Shown here piece by piece: positions 44,201 to 51,678 of a DNA stretch of 52,001 nt. This DNA is from Treponema sp. (lineage in GTDB: Bacteria; Spirochaetota; Spirochaetia; Treponematales; Treponemataceae): positions 1 through 52,001 of the forward strand of contig JAKSTI010000014.1 in the NCBI GenBank assembly GCA_024402665.1, read 5' to 3'. The notes beneath the pieces were generated by a model. It was given only the letters and a program-made list of their open reading frames with translations, had not been told where the DNA came from and ran no database searches. A program made the position numbers and the translations under genes. Within the stretch, counting starts at the first letter, position 1, and every line of letters begins with the position of its first letter.

Positions 44201-45360
44201 CAACTCAGGAAAAAATCAGTGATGCAGACCAGCGCTCTACAGCAACTCTTGCTAAGTTAAGAGACATGTATGCACAGATGGTTTCTGATACAGAAAAACG
44301 CGTTCAGGAACAGAATGAAATCTCAACTCAGTCTATGAACCAGTTGAGAACAAATATTGAAGAAGCTGCAGAAATGAACAAAGCAAATCAGGCTAAGTTC
44401 CTTATGAAAATGCAGAATGATTCAAGTGAATTGCAGAATCACATGGCTGATTTAGTAAAAGAAATCCAGCAGATTGAAGAAAATATCCAGCAGTTCGAAA
44501 AAGCAGACAAAATGAGTCGTGCTCTTTCTGAAAAGATGAAGAACATTGAAGAATCATTTGACCGTATGGAAGAATATGGTGAAGCAGCTGACAAATTCAA
44601 CTCACAGTACGGTTCAATTGTAAAATTAAATGATGATCTTACAAAACAGATTTCTGCATTCGAAACACAGAAAGCAAGAGTTTCAAGTCTTGAACAGAAG
44701 TTCTCTCAGATGCTCTCACTTTCTAACACAATTGATGAACGTGTTACTTCATTGCATACTGCATCAGACAACATTGAAACAATGGAAGTTGCAGTTCGTG
44801 ATTACAGAGATAAGCTTGATGAAATTGGTCAGTTGTTCGAAAGATTCAACAAGAAAGATGAAGTTATTAACCGCGTAATGAAAGACGTTGATTCTTCATT
44901 CTCTCACTTAAAGACTTTGGAACAGAAGATTACAGACTGTTCAAGACTTGTTACTTCCCTTCCACAGGAAATCAAAGATGTTCAGTCTAACGTTGACAGA
45001 CTTTTACAGAACGGACCTAAGATTACTGAAGCAGCAAGCAAACTTAATAATCTTGACAATGCACTTTCTGAAACAGAAAGACGTCTTCAGGAAATTAAGA
45101 GTGAAAACGGCAGCATCAAAGAAACTGAAATCCGTTTACAGGCTATCAGCCGCGATTTGAAGAGCAAGTTTGATACTTTACACGACATCACAAAACAGGA
45201 TGTAAATAAAGGTCAGGCTCCAAAAGATAAAGGAATCACTCCTAGTGAAAGAGAAACAATCAGAGCTTTGAAACGGGAAGGATGGACAATTACAGAAATT
45301 GCTTCACGCTTCAAACGCACACCAACTGAAATTGAATTAATTCTTGAACTTCCAGATTAA
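41293..45360 (+). CDS. Giant coiled-coil protein (SpiroCoCo family) with C-terminal helix-turn-helix-like end
   Basis: This 1355-residue protein has one N-terminal membrane helix (about 4-21, LPILIATLISVGVSIYL) followed by over 1250 residues of almost continuous heptad-like coiled coil rich in Glu, Lys, Gln, Asn and Ser, with few prolines. The last 45 residues form a compact helical domain (SERETIRALKREGWTITEIASRFKRTPTEIEL) that resembles a helix-turn-helix. It matches the spirochaete-specific SpiroCoCo family, for which a cytoskeletal or envelope scaffold role is assumed, not shown. The start is GTG, with GGGG nine bases upstream. It ends before a strong terminator. Confidence 0.85.
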   Translation: MEIFLPILIATLISVGVSIYLHEMDKKNNAIEKVKRYADKRQEDLAGFYKTVESKVNLLITEFDSRQSQANAAVKLLSQHYDEFNAKVNTLDDNIRAIQDIEKQIDKYAALMNELNDMTGKVEENLKRIQKESHDVDAITVKLDKHQQTVELIDKKIPQVSENFSKHNAEQLKAIGTTLLEQYKNYADKLGNDIRKSQSDAEVALEKIKQEIQSAYNEAAARADTLENTAFEHLSQQAQTRSENYVKKLNEQSQQLDAALAEKFAQTSNAITAKFNNNCETLSKNYSDKVQALHDKYNTQLDSIVGKNDGIISKIETKFNEDFAKISEKYDNQVAAITERSNKEYQQIVENYNSSFQSFNHKFTEEHRKMQDDFTHAINTLSSASTDKINGLEEKINNEIKTFEATYTDRINSFNNNCSNQLDGIQNEYTTRINSFEDTFGSKVSALEADYSKRTSEMESQLASIKERYSGEESGVQNEISDRLHALESDFKARIDEVRNSLVDSMNTCEETSKNIQKDVDSNATSLEAIRSDLNVQVDTIHDKYAKLYNDAISIADVKQTEAIQDFNNRASQNIEKYSGIIQEKINAMQDNVTDTLKNIAMQTNASVQEAQDAIDDLKKQCLTATAKAENIRPEVETKLSGVTNILNDFQAQTEARLANLNKIITDSVTRSVAESENRHLSILEGIDEQIDAYKKEIEYKMAQIQTSGADIDTLERSMRAAMQDVQSRVLNDFEKFSGDQNKRQDDFAKEIRNEADTLQTRLHDIDESLDTLRETAAGNMSVKLAQLENQFDTDISNWKTSLDEKLTNITATYEESRKNVEANYLNGLENSVTGLQDKTSEHMSYIVQTIETTKNDMQNNIQEMQSTLTEFEQNTKEKLSEITDSAETTIREKLDYNSNVIHDSMSKVQTQIIESLQSFENGIRERQEAGTSSIDSAIEEFNSWKDKLRSQLDESATAFKREITGFENTTQEKISDADQRSTATLAKLRDMYAQMVSDTEKRVQEQNEISTQSMNQLRTNIEEAAEMNKANQAKFLMKMQNDSSELQNHMADLVKEIQQIEENIQQFEKADKMSRALSEKMKNIEESFDRMEEYGEAADKFNSQYGSIVKLNDDLTKQISAFETQKARVSSLEQKFSQMLSLSNTIDERVTSLHTASDNIETMEVAVRDYRDKLDEIGQLFERFNKKDEVINRVMKDVDSSFSHLKTLEQKITDCSRLVTSLPQEIKDVQSNVDRLLQNGPKITEAASKLNNLDNALSETERRLQEIKSENGSIKETEIRLQAISRDLKSKFDTLHDITKQDVNKGQAPKDKGITPSERETIRALKREGWTITEIASRFKRTPTEIELILELPD

Positions 45361-45387
45361 TCCAGAATACAGGTTGTGTTAAAAAAG

Positions 45388-45427
45388 AAAGCTGGTACTT
45401 TCAAAAATAATTTGAAGTACCAGCTTT
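45388..45427. terminator. Bidirectional terminator between the coiled-coil gene and ispF
   Basis: AAAGCTGGTACTT (45388-45400) and AAGTACCAGCTTT (45415-45427) form a perfect 13-bp stem with a 14-base loop. T tracts follow on the plus strand and A tracts precede it, so it can serve both the coiled-coil gene and convergent ispF. Confidence 0.92.
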
Positions 45428-45452
45428 TTTTTTATTTATTTGAAATTTAATT

Positions 45453-45926
45453 CTATTTTGAAAGCAGACAAACACATTCTGCTTCAACAGCCTCTGAAGT
45501 TCCAACTGGTGGTAATTTTTCGCCAGTTTTTGCCTTAACAAATACCTGATCTGGATTTACTTCCAGAACTTCTGCAATTGAATTAATAACCTGCTGTCTG
45601 TATGGAATGAATTTTGGTTTTTCAAGTTTGATTACGCAATCAATATTTTCAAGTTTCCAGCCTGCTGCATACACGTCTTTTAAAACCTTACGAAGCAACT
45701 CTTTTGAATCAGCATCCTTCCATTTTGGTTCTTCTGGTGGAAAATAAGATCCAATATCACCAAGTCCGCTGGCACCAAGTAAAGCATCTGTAATTGCATG
45801 AAGAAGAACATCTCCGTCAGAATGGCCGTCTTCTCCTTTTTCAAATGGGATTTCTACCCCACCAAGAACAAGTTTGCGGTTTTCTACTAGACGGTGCAAA
45901 TCATAACCTAAACCAACTTTAATCAT
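45453..45926 (-). CDS. ispF: 2-C-methyl-D-erythritol 2,4-cyclodiphosphate synthase
   Basis: The 157-residue enzyme has the metal ligands D9 and H11 (GYDLHRL) and the HSDGD loop (H36 region), plus FVKAKTGEKLPPVG near the C-terminus. It catalyses the fifth step of the methylerythritol phosphate route to isoprenoids. Its ATG overlaps the ispD stop (ATGA), so it is made in step with IspD. The gene order carD-ispD-ispF is compact. Confidence 0.96.
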   Translation of the reverse strand: MIKVGLGYDLHRLVENRKLVLGGVEIPFEKGEDGHSDGDVLLHAITDALLGASGLGDIGSYFPPEEPKWKDADSKELLRKVLKDVYAAGWKLENIDCVIKLEKPKFIPYRQQVINSIAEVLEVNPDQVFVKAKTGEKLPPVGTSEAVEAECVCLLSK

Positions 45927-46654
45927 TTTTTGAGCATCTCCAAATCTTCAGGATATGTAATTTTTATATTTTCAGAACTGCCTTCTACAAGTTTAACTGG
46001 TCTGCAATATTTGCCATAAATTTCAGTATCATCTGTAAACTCATAAGGTTCTTTCATGGCTTCCAGATGCGCGGCATATAATTCTTCAAAATTAAAACCC
46101 TGAGGTGTCTGTACTGCAGAAAGATTTTTTCTTACAAGATGACGCTTTATAAAACCATTTTCGTCAATTTCTTTAATTGTATCTGTTGGTGTAATTCCAG
46201 GAACTCCGCTGCCAAAGTTAATAGCGGCTTCACTTACATCAAGTATAATTTTTTTTGAAACAAAAGGTCTTGCACCATCATGAATTAATACCTGCAGATT
46301 CTGTATAGATGTGCAATTTTTTTTAATATAATCTAACGCACAAAAAACAGATTTCTGACGAGTTGAACTTCCTGGAACAAAATCAATACTAATCTGAAAA
46401 CTTTCAAGCAAACTGCAAAGTTCTGTATCACTAAAAACTGCTGCTTTTGCATTATCAAGCTGGGATTCAGGATATGTAATAATTAATTTTTCCAGAGAAT
46501 ATTTTTTATGAAAGGCCTTTAAAAAAGTTTTAGCACAGTTAGAAAGAACTGTGCCATTTTTATACGGAAGATATTCTTTTTTAGAACCGCTACCAATTCT
46601 AGTAGAAGAACCGGCAGCAGTAATTACAACAGCAATCTTATTAGAAGGAATCAT
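45923..46654 (-). CDS. ispD: 2-C-methyl-D-erythritol 4-phosphate cytidylyltransferase
   Basis: The 243-residue nucleotidyltransferase has AVVITAAGSSTRIGSGSKKEYLPY near the start, LIHDGARPFV and TPTDTIKE in the middle, and AVQTPQGFNFEELYAAH, all IspD signatures. It couples CTP to methylerythritol phosphate. The ATG at 46654 was chosen because the N-terminus then fits the family; the longer frame to 46684 adds ten residues and overlaps carD more deeply. Even so it overlaps the acidic end of carD by 14 bases, suggesting translational coupling. Confidence 0.94.
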   Translation of the reverse strand: MIPSNKIAVVITAAGSSTRIGSGSKKEYLPYKNGTVLSNCAKTFLKAFHKKYSLEKLIITYPESQLDNAKAAVFSDTELCSLLESFQISIDFVPGSSTRQKSVFCALDYIKKNCTSIQNLQVLIHDGARPFVSKKIILDVSEAAINFGSGVPGITPTDTIKEIDENGFIKRHLVRKNLSAVQTPQGFNFEELYAAHLEAMKEPYEFTDDTEIYGKYCRPVKLVEGSSENIKITYPEDLEMLKK

Positions 46655-47312
46655 CTTCAAAATCGTCTGAATCATCCATATCATCTGATGAACTTACATT
46701 GTCTGAATCGTCCATATCGTCATCATCATCTGAATCTCTAGACTTATCATTAACATCATCCATCAAATCATCATCTTCATCATCGTCAAGCTGTACAATA
46801 TGTTTTACTTTAGCAACTGCACCAAGTGGTTCAAGTTTTGCATGAATTGCCTGTTCAATTTCTTTTGGTGTTTTTCCAAGAGCATAAGCAATTTCATCTT
46901 CAAGCAATTTTTTTGCAGAATCATAAAGTTTGCGTTCAAGAATTGGAAGTTCCTTTACTTTACTGCGGTTATATAAACAGCGAACAATAGAAGAAATATC
47001 TTTGATTGTTCCTTTCTTCAATAAATCAAGATTCATCTGATAGCGAAGTTTCCAGTCAGATGTAACAGGTTCAATTTCAGTTGCCAAAAGATTTAATGCT
47101 TCTTCTGCTTCTTCTGCAGATACAATAGGACGAATGCCAAGACCTTCTGCCTTTTCTACAGGAACCATGACAATCATATCTGAAGCTTCAATATAAATCT
47201 TATAATAAAGAATCATTTCTTCTTTGAATTTCTTTTCAAAGATTTCCTTTACAATACCAACACCCTGGCTTGGGTAAACGACCTTCTGGTCCACATTAAA
47301 TTTTGTTTCCAT
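46641..47312 (-). CDS. carD: CarD-like RNA polymerase-binding factor with acidic tail
   Basis: The 223-residue protein has the CarD/TRCF RNA-polymerase-interaction fold at its start (KFNVDQKVVYPSQGVGIVKEIFE, then VMVPVEKAEGLGIRPI), a helical DNA-contacting domain, and an extreme acidic tail (about 175-223) of Asp and Ser. CarD stabilises open promoter complexes, especially at ribosomal promoters. The start at 47312 follows family practice; an upstream ATG at 47333 would lie over the promoter. TTGAAT-17-TATACT precedes it with only about four leader bases. Its last codons carry the start of ispD. Confidence 0.9.
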   Translation of the reverse strand: METKFNVDQKVVYPSQGVGIVKEIFEKKFKEEMILYYKIYIEASDMIVMVPVEKAEGLGIRPIVSAEEAEEALNLLATEIEPVTSDWKLRYQMNLDLLKKGTIKDISSIVRCLYNRSKVKELPILERKLYDSAKKLLEDEIAYALGKTPKEIEQAIHAKLEPLGAVAKVKHIVQLDDDEDDDLMDDVNDKSRDSDDDDDMDDSDNVSSSDDMDDSDDFEDDSF

Positions 47313-47323
47313 ATGTACTATCA

Positions 47324-47401
47324 AGTATATCACATTTTTTATTAAAATTCAATTTTTATGAAGAATGCATCCTTGAATATATATGTTTTTTTATTTATTA
47401 T
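47324..47401. promoter_or_regulatory. Divergent promoters for carD (-) and the DEAD-box gene (+)
   Basis: Minus strand: TTGAAT (47352-47347), 17 bp, TATACT (47329-47324) with an extended TGA. Plus strand: TTGAAT (47373-47378), 17 bp, TATTAT (47396-47401). Predicted leaders are only about four and seven bases, with no Shine-Dalgarno sequence. The plus promoter shows that the in-frame ATG at 47358 cannot be the helicase start. Confidence 0.6.
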
Positions 47402-47414
47402 AAGTATCTTAATT

Positions 47415-49463
47415 ATGGAAGAAAATTTAAATTTAGAATCAGATTTATTATTGAATCAGGAAACAGAAGAACAGGAAGTTATTGAATCTACAGAAGAACT
47501 CTCAGATACAGTTACATTTGAAGATTTAGGATTAGACGAATATACACTTAAAGCTGTTGAACGAAAGGGCTTTGTTACCCCTTCACCAATTCAGGTACTG
47601 GCAATTCCAAGACTTTTAACCGGCGACACAAACCTTATTGCAAGAGCAAGAACAGGTACTGGAAAAACAGCCGCTTTTGGATTACCAATCATTCAGTCGG
47701 TACGCACAAAATCAAATCACGTTGAAGCATTAATTCTTGAACCTACCCGCGAACTTGCAATGCAGACTTGTGAAGAAATGAAATCTTTTACAACATCAGA
47801 TTTCCCAAGAACAACTGTTTTGTACGGCGGCGCATCTTATTCAACACAGATTAAAGATTTGAAAAAAGGATGCGAAATTGTTGTAGGAACACCGGGCCGT
47901 ATTAAAGATCATATTGAAAAGAAAACTCTGGACTTAAGCAAAATCAAATATTTTATTCTTGATGAAGGGGATGAAATGCTTGATATGGGATTCATTGATG
48001 ATATCCGTGAAATTTTCCAGCATGCAAATGTAGAAAGCAGAATCCTTTTGTTCAGTGCCACAATGCCAGCTCCAATTTTGAAGATTGCCGGCGACTTTAT
48101 GGGCGAATATGACATTATCGAAGAAGAAAATGTTATTGATGAAGCTTTGTTAATTGATCAGAAATACTGGATGGTAAAAGAAAGCGATAAGATTGAAGCT
48201 TTAGTTCGTCTTATTGATATGTCTCCAGATTTTTACGGTCTTGTTTTTACAATGACTAAAATGGATGCAGACAGAGTTACCCGAGAGTTAGATATGCGTG
48301 GTTATGAAGCAGCCGCTTTACATGGGGACATTATGCAGAATCAGCGTGAAAAAGTTCTGGAACGTTTCAGAATGAAAAAAACACGTATTCTTGTTGCCAC
48401 TGATGTTGCAGCCCGCGGTATTGATATTTCAGGATTAAGTCACGTTGTAAACTACTCTCTTCCTTTTGATACAGCAACTTATGTTCATCGTATTGGTCGT
48501 ACTGGTCGTGCAGGAACTACTGGTATTGCAGTAACTTTTGTACGTCCTGAAGAAAGACGCAAACTTGGATATTTTACAAAAAACGTTGAACGTGCTACTA
48601 AGAGTAAAATCAAAGAAGAAAAAATTCCAACTGTCAGCGAAGTTTTAACAATTAAAGAAAACAGATTAATCAGCGAATTGAAAGAAAAACTTTTTGAAAA
48701 AGTTGTTGATGACTCTATTGTTGATGAAAACATTGTTGATGAAACTGATGCTAATGAAATCCCAACTGAATCTAATGAAAATTCATTTGAAGCTGAAGAA
48801 ATAAAAACAGAAACTGCCCTTAAACCAAGAGAAGTTCATGAAAAATATATTGATCTTGCACATTCCCTTTGTGAAAATCAGGATTCAGAACTTGTTCTTG
48901 CAAATATGCTTTCTCTTTTCTATGGTGACAAGCTTTCTCCAAAACATTACGGAAAAATCAGTTCCCGTGAAATTGGATTAAGAGGTGATGTTACAAGAAT
49001 CTATGTTTCTCTTGGAAAGAAAGACGGTTACCGGGCAAAAGAAATTGCAGATTATTTTTCAAAACTGCTTCATATTCCAGGACGCATGGTAGACGATATT
49101 GATGTTGCACAACAGTTTGCCCTTGTAAGTTTACCAGCTGCATCTGCAAAAAAGGCTCTGGAACTTTCTAAGTCTAACAAGAAGTTACCACATATGCACG
49201 TTGACTCAAAAGAGGAAGGTCGTGGAAGCCGTAAAGGCGGTGGAAGTGGGAGAAATGGCAGTGACCGTGGTGAACGTAAAGAAAGAAGTCACAACGACGG
49301 ACGAGATGGAAGAAGAAATGGCGGAAGAAGCGAAAATCAGTCTTCAAGAGGCAAATCATCTTCCAGACCAAATGTTCACAATCAGGTTGAACGAAAAGCT
49401 CCTAAGAAAAGTGCCGGTGCAGATATTTATAAAAAGAGCAGCAAAAAAGCAGAAAGATTTTAA
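47415..49463 (+). CDS. deaD: DEAD-box RNA helicase, DeaD/CsdA type
   Basis: The 682-residue helicase has Q-motif PSPIQVLAIP, motif I ARTGTGKT, Ia PTRELAM, TPGR, motif II as DEGDEM (usually DEAD), motif III FSATMP, motif V ATDVAARGID and motif VI HRIGRTGRAG. A DbpA-type RNA-binding domain follows (GDVTRIYVSLGKKDGYRAKEIADYF) and then a basic Gly/Arg/Ser-rich tail. It probably unwinds structured RNA in ribosome assembly or at low temperature. The first 60 residues are acidic. ATG 47415 was chosen from the promoter position. Confidence 0.93.
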   Translation: MEENLNLESDLLLNQETEEQEVIESTEELSDTVTFEDLGLDEYTLKAVERKGFVTPSPIQVLAIPRLLTGDTNLIARARTGTGKTAAFGLPIIQSVRTKSNHVEALILEPTRELAMQTCEEMKSFTTSDFPRTTVLYGGASYSTQIKDLKKGCEIVVGTPGRIKDHIEKKTLDLSKIKYFILDEGDEMLDMGFIDDIREIFQHANVESRILLFSATMPAPILKIAGDFMGEYDIIEEENVIDEALLIDQKYWMVKESDKIEALVRLIDMSPDFYGLVFTMTKMDADRVTRELDMRGYEAAALHGDIMQNQREKVLERFRMKKTRILVATDVAARGIDISGLSHVVNYSLPFDTATYVHRIGRTGRAGTTGIAVTFVRPEERRKLGYFTKNVERATKSKIKEEKIPTVSEVLTIKENRLISELKEKLFEKVVDDSIVDENIVDETDANEIPTESNENSFEAEEIKTETALKPREVHEKYIDLAHSLCENQDSELVLANMLSLFYGDKLSPKHYGKISSREIGLRGDVTRIYVSLGKKDGYRAKEIADYFSKLLHIPGRMVDDIDVAQQFALVSLPAASAKKALELSKSNKKLPHMHVDSKEEGRGSRKGGGSGRNGSDRGERKERSHNDGRDGRRNGGRSENQSSRGKSSSRPNVHNQVERKAPKKSAGADIYKKSSKKAERF

Positions 49464-49492
49464 TTTATCTTTCCCCTGCTTTGGTATATAAT
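49464..49492 (+). promoter_or_regulatory. Promoter of the SpoIIE phosphatase gene, leaderless
   Basis: TTTATC (49464-49469, weak), a 17-bp spacer and TATAAT (49487-49492) end six bases before the ATG at 49499. No ribosome binding site is visible. Confidence 0.6.
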
Positions 49493-49498
49493 TGAAGT

Positions 49499-51607
49499 AT
49501 GAATTTTTCGCGAAAGATTTTTTTGACTTTATTATTAATCGCCTCATTATTTTTGGCTTCTTCATGTAAGAATAAAAAGTCAGAAAGATTAGATCTTTTC
49601 AATTCAATTTTTTTCACAGATGCAGCTCCTGAAGCAACTCTGGATGAAATAAAAGAGCGCAAAGATTTTACAAAAATGACTGCTGCTTCAAGTAACAACC
49701 TTCAAAAATTGTTGAAAGATGAAAAAAATTATTTGTGGCTCAAGATTCCTTTTACCCTTAGTGATGGTTTAAAAAATAAAGACTTGGGTTTGTATATTGG
49801 ATATTTACGTTCTGCAAATGAAATCTGGTTAAATGACTTTCCAATTGGAAAATCGGGTGCCTTTCCTCCAAAAGAATTCAGTTCTGGTTTTAAGGCTCAC
49901 TACTATTCATTTCCTAATGAAATTCTGAATCAGAATGAAGAAAACATTCTTTATATAAAAGTCTGGCCAGGTTTCCTTTCTGGAATCTCACAAAAATTTT
50001 ACATAACAGAAAGTGAAACTGCCTATCTGAATTCAGAAAATACAAGTTTCACAAACTCAAAAATCAATATGATTTTTACGGGAGCAATGTGGCTTGTATT
50101 TATCTTTTATATGATTATGCATTTCACTTTACGAAACATTAATCACACAAAAGAATTTATTATCTTTGCCATGCTAAACTGTTTTACAATTGCATACCTT
50201 ACTCCATTTGCCGCTGCCGAAATGCCATGGCTTCAGAATTACGGATTCAGCTATCTCACATTTATAAAACTGACATTGCTTTGTGGTGCTTATATAACTG
50301 TTTTCTTTGCAAATTCATTTATTCTTGAATTACTTGGTGAACATGAATCAAAAATGCTTCTGCAGATTAGAATTGTTCTTCTTCTTATTCCAATTCTCAT
50401 TACTTTATTTGTAAGAAAATACTCTTCATTAAATGTAATCATTACAATTTCTGTATTTTTATGTGCTGGTCAGTTTGGATTTACAATTCCAAGAATCATT
50501 TCTGCTGTACTACAAAAAGATAAGCAACCAAGAGTAATAAAATTGTTAATTGGCTTTGCTCCAGTTATTCTTTGTTTAATTGTAGATTTCTTTATCAGAA
50601 TTATATTTAAAAACACAACATTGCCATTCTTTACTCTTTATGGATGGCAGGTAACAATTATTGTATTCCTTTGTTATCTTGCAATTCAGTTTAATACAAC
50701 ATATTCAAGAAATATTATGCTGAAAGACAAACTTGAGGAATTCAACAATAATCTTGAAGAGATTGTAAATCTTAGAACAAAAGAACTTTCTGATGCAAAC
50801 TTTGTATTAACACGTGGATTGGAAGCTGTTGCAAATGTTCAGCAGAATTTCTTGCCTTCAAAAACAAAATTCTTAAAAGGATGGGACATTTCAATTTCCT
50901 ACAATCCTCTTTCTGATAATGTTTCTGGCGACTTATACGACTATTATTTTTCTAAAGACAAACTGGAAGGTCTTGGTATTTTTGATGTATCTGGTCATGG
51001 TATTCCTGCTGGATTAATGACTATTCTTGCAAAAGGAATTATTAATCAGCATTTCTCACAGGGATTGGAAAAGAATTCGTCTGTAGAAGAGATTATGGCT
51101 AACATTAACGAATCTTATATCAAGGAAAAAGTTAATGTTGAAAATTACATTACCGGTATTTTATTTAAGTTTGGAAAAGTTGATTCTAAACAAAAATGTA
51201 CTGTGGAACTTTCCAATGCTGGCCATCCTTATCCTTTATTCTATACTTCAGAAAACAAGGATATTGTGGAACTTAAATATAAAAACTTGAACGAACAGTA
51301 CGGCATGATTGGCATTGAAGGACTTGAAACATCGTTCCCATGTGTAAAAATTTCAACTATGCCAAATGATATTATTGTTTGTTTTACTGACGGACTTATT
51401 GAAGCTACAAATAAAAATGGCGAACAATTTGGAACTTTCAGACTTACAAACATTATTCAGGAAAATGCGTCAAAATCTGCAGATGAAATCCTTTCAAAGA
51501 TTCTCTCTGTTTATGAAAATTTCACACGAGCTTCTAAAAGAGAAGACGATACAACTATCATAGTGCTTAAACGTACAGACTCTTCTGATTTTGTTGAAGA
51601 GATTTAA
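49499..51607 (+). CDS. Membrane sensor with 7TM domain and SpoIIE-type PP2C phosphatase
   Basis: The 702-residue protein has a lipoprotein-like signal (LFLASSC, Cys 23), an extracytoplasmic beta domain (about 60-180: SANEIWLNDFPIGKSGAFP), seven or so hydrophobic helices at about 188-395, a coiled linker (KLEEFNNNLEEIVNLRTKEL), and a C-terminal PP2C/SpoIIE domain. Conserved acids are visible in SGDLYDYY, DVSGHGIPAG, CFTDGLIEA and DDTTII. It is a 7TMR-DISM-type sensor with a phosphatase output, likely acting on an anti-anti-sigma factor or other phosphoserine protein. No partner gene is adjacent. An acylated start plus seven helices is unusual; the signal may simply be cleaved. Confidence 0.9.
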   Translation: MNFSRKIFLTLLLIASLFLASSCKNKKSERLDLFNSIFFTDAAPEATLDEIKERKDFTKMTAASSNNLQKLLKDEKNYLWLKIPFTLSDGLKNKDLGLYIGYLRSANEIWLNDFPIGKSGAFPPKEFSSGFKAHYYSFPNEILNQNEENILYIKVWPGFLSGISQKFYITESETAYLNSENTSFTNSKINMIFTGAMWLVFIFYMIMHFTLRNINHTKEFIIFAMLNCFTIAYLTPFAAAEMPWLQNYGFSYLTFIKLTLLCGAYITVFFANSFILELLGEHESKMLLQIRIVLLLIPILITLFVRKYSSLNVIITISVFLCAGQFGFTIPRIISAVLQKDKQPRVIKLLIGFAPVILCLIVDFFIRIIFKNTTLPFFTLYGWQVTIIVFLCYLAIQFNTTYSRNIMLKDKLEEFNNNLEEIVNLRTKELSDANFVLTRGLEAVANVQQNFLPSKTKFLKGWDISISYNPLSDNVSGDLYDYYFSKDKLEGLGIFDVSGHGIPAGLMTILAKGIINQHFSQGLEKNSSVEEIMANINESYIKEKVNVENYITGILFKFGKVDSKQKCTVELSNAGHPYPLFYTSENKDIVELKYKNLNEQYGMIGIEGLETSFPCVKISTMPNDIIVCFTDGLIEATNKNGEQFGTFRLTNIIQENASKSADEILSKILSVYENFTRASKREDDTTIIVLKRTDSSDFVEEI

Positions 51608-51612
51608 AAAAA

Positions 51613-51645
51613 AAGATGCTGCCTGAAAACTTCAGACAACATCTT
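51613..51645 (-). terminator. Terminator between the SpoIIE gene and the sugar kinase
   Basis: AAGATG (51613-51618) through CATCTT (51640-51645) form an interrupted stem of about 14 bp with three mismatches. On the minus strand it is followed by a run of T, so it ends the sugar kinase transcript and may also stop the SpoIIE transcript. Confidence 0.8.
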
Positions 51646-51678
51646 AAGCTATTTTCAAATTAGGATTACAAATTAAAA

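Noticed and set aside
47358..47414. Upstream start and hydrophobic N-terminus for the DEAD-box helicase
   Set aside because: The extension overlaps a TTGAAT-17-TATTAT promoter and has no ribosome site; a hydrophobic leader on a cytoplasmic helicase is unlikely.
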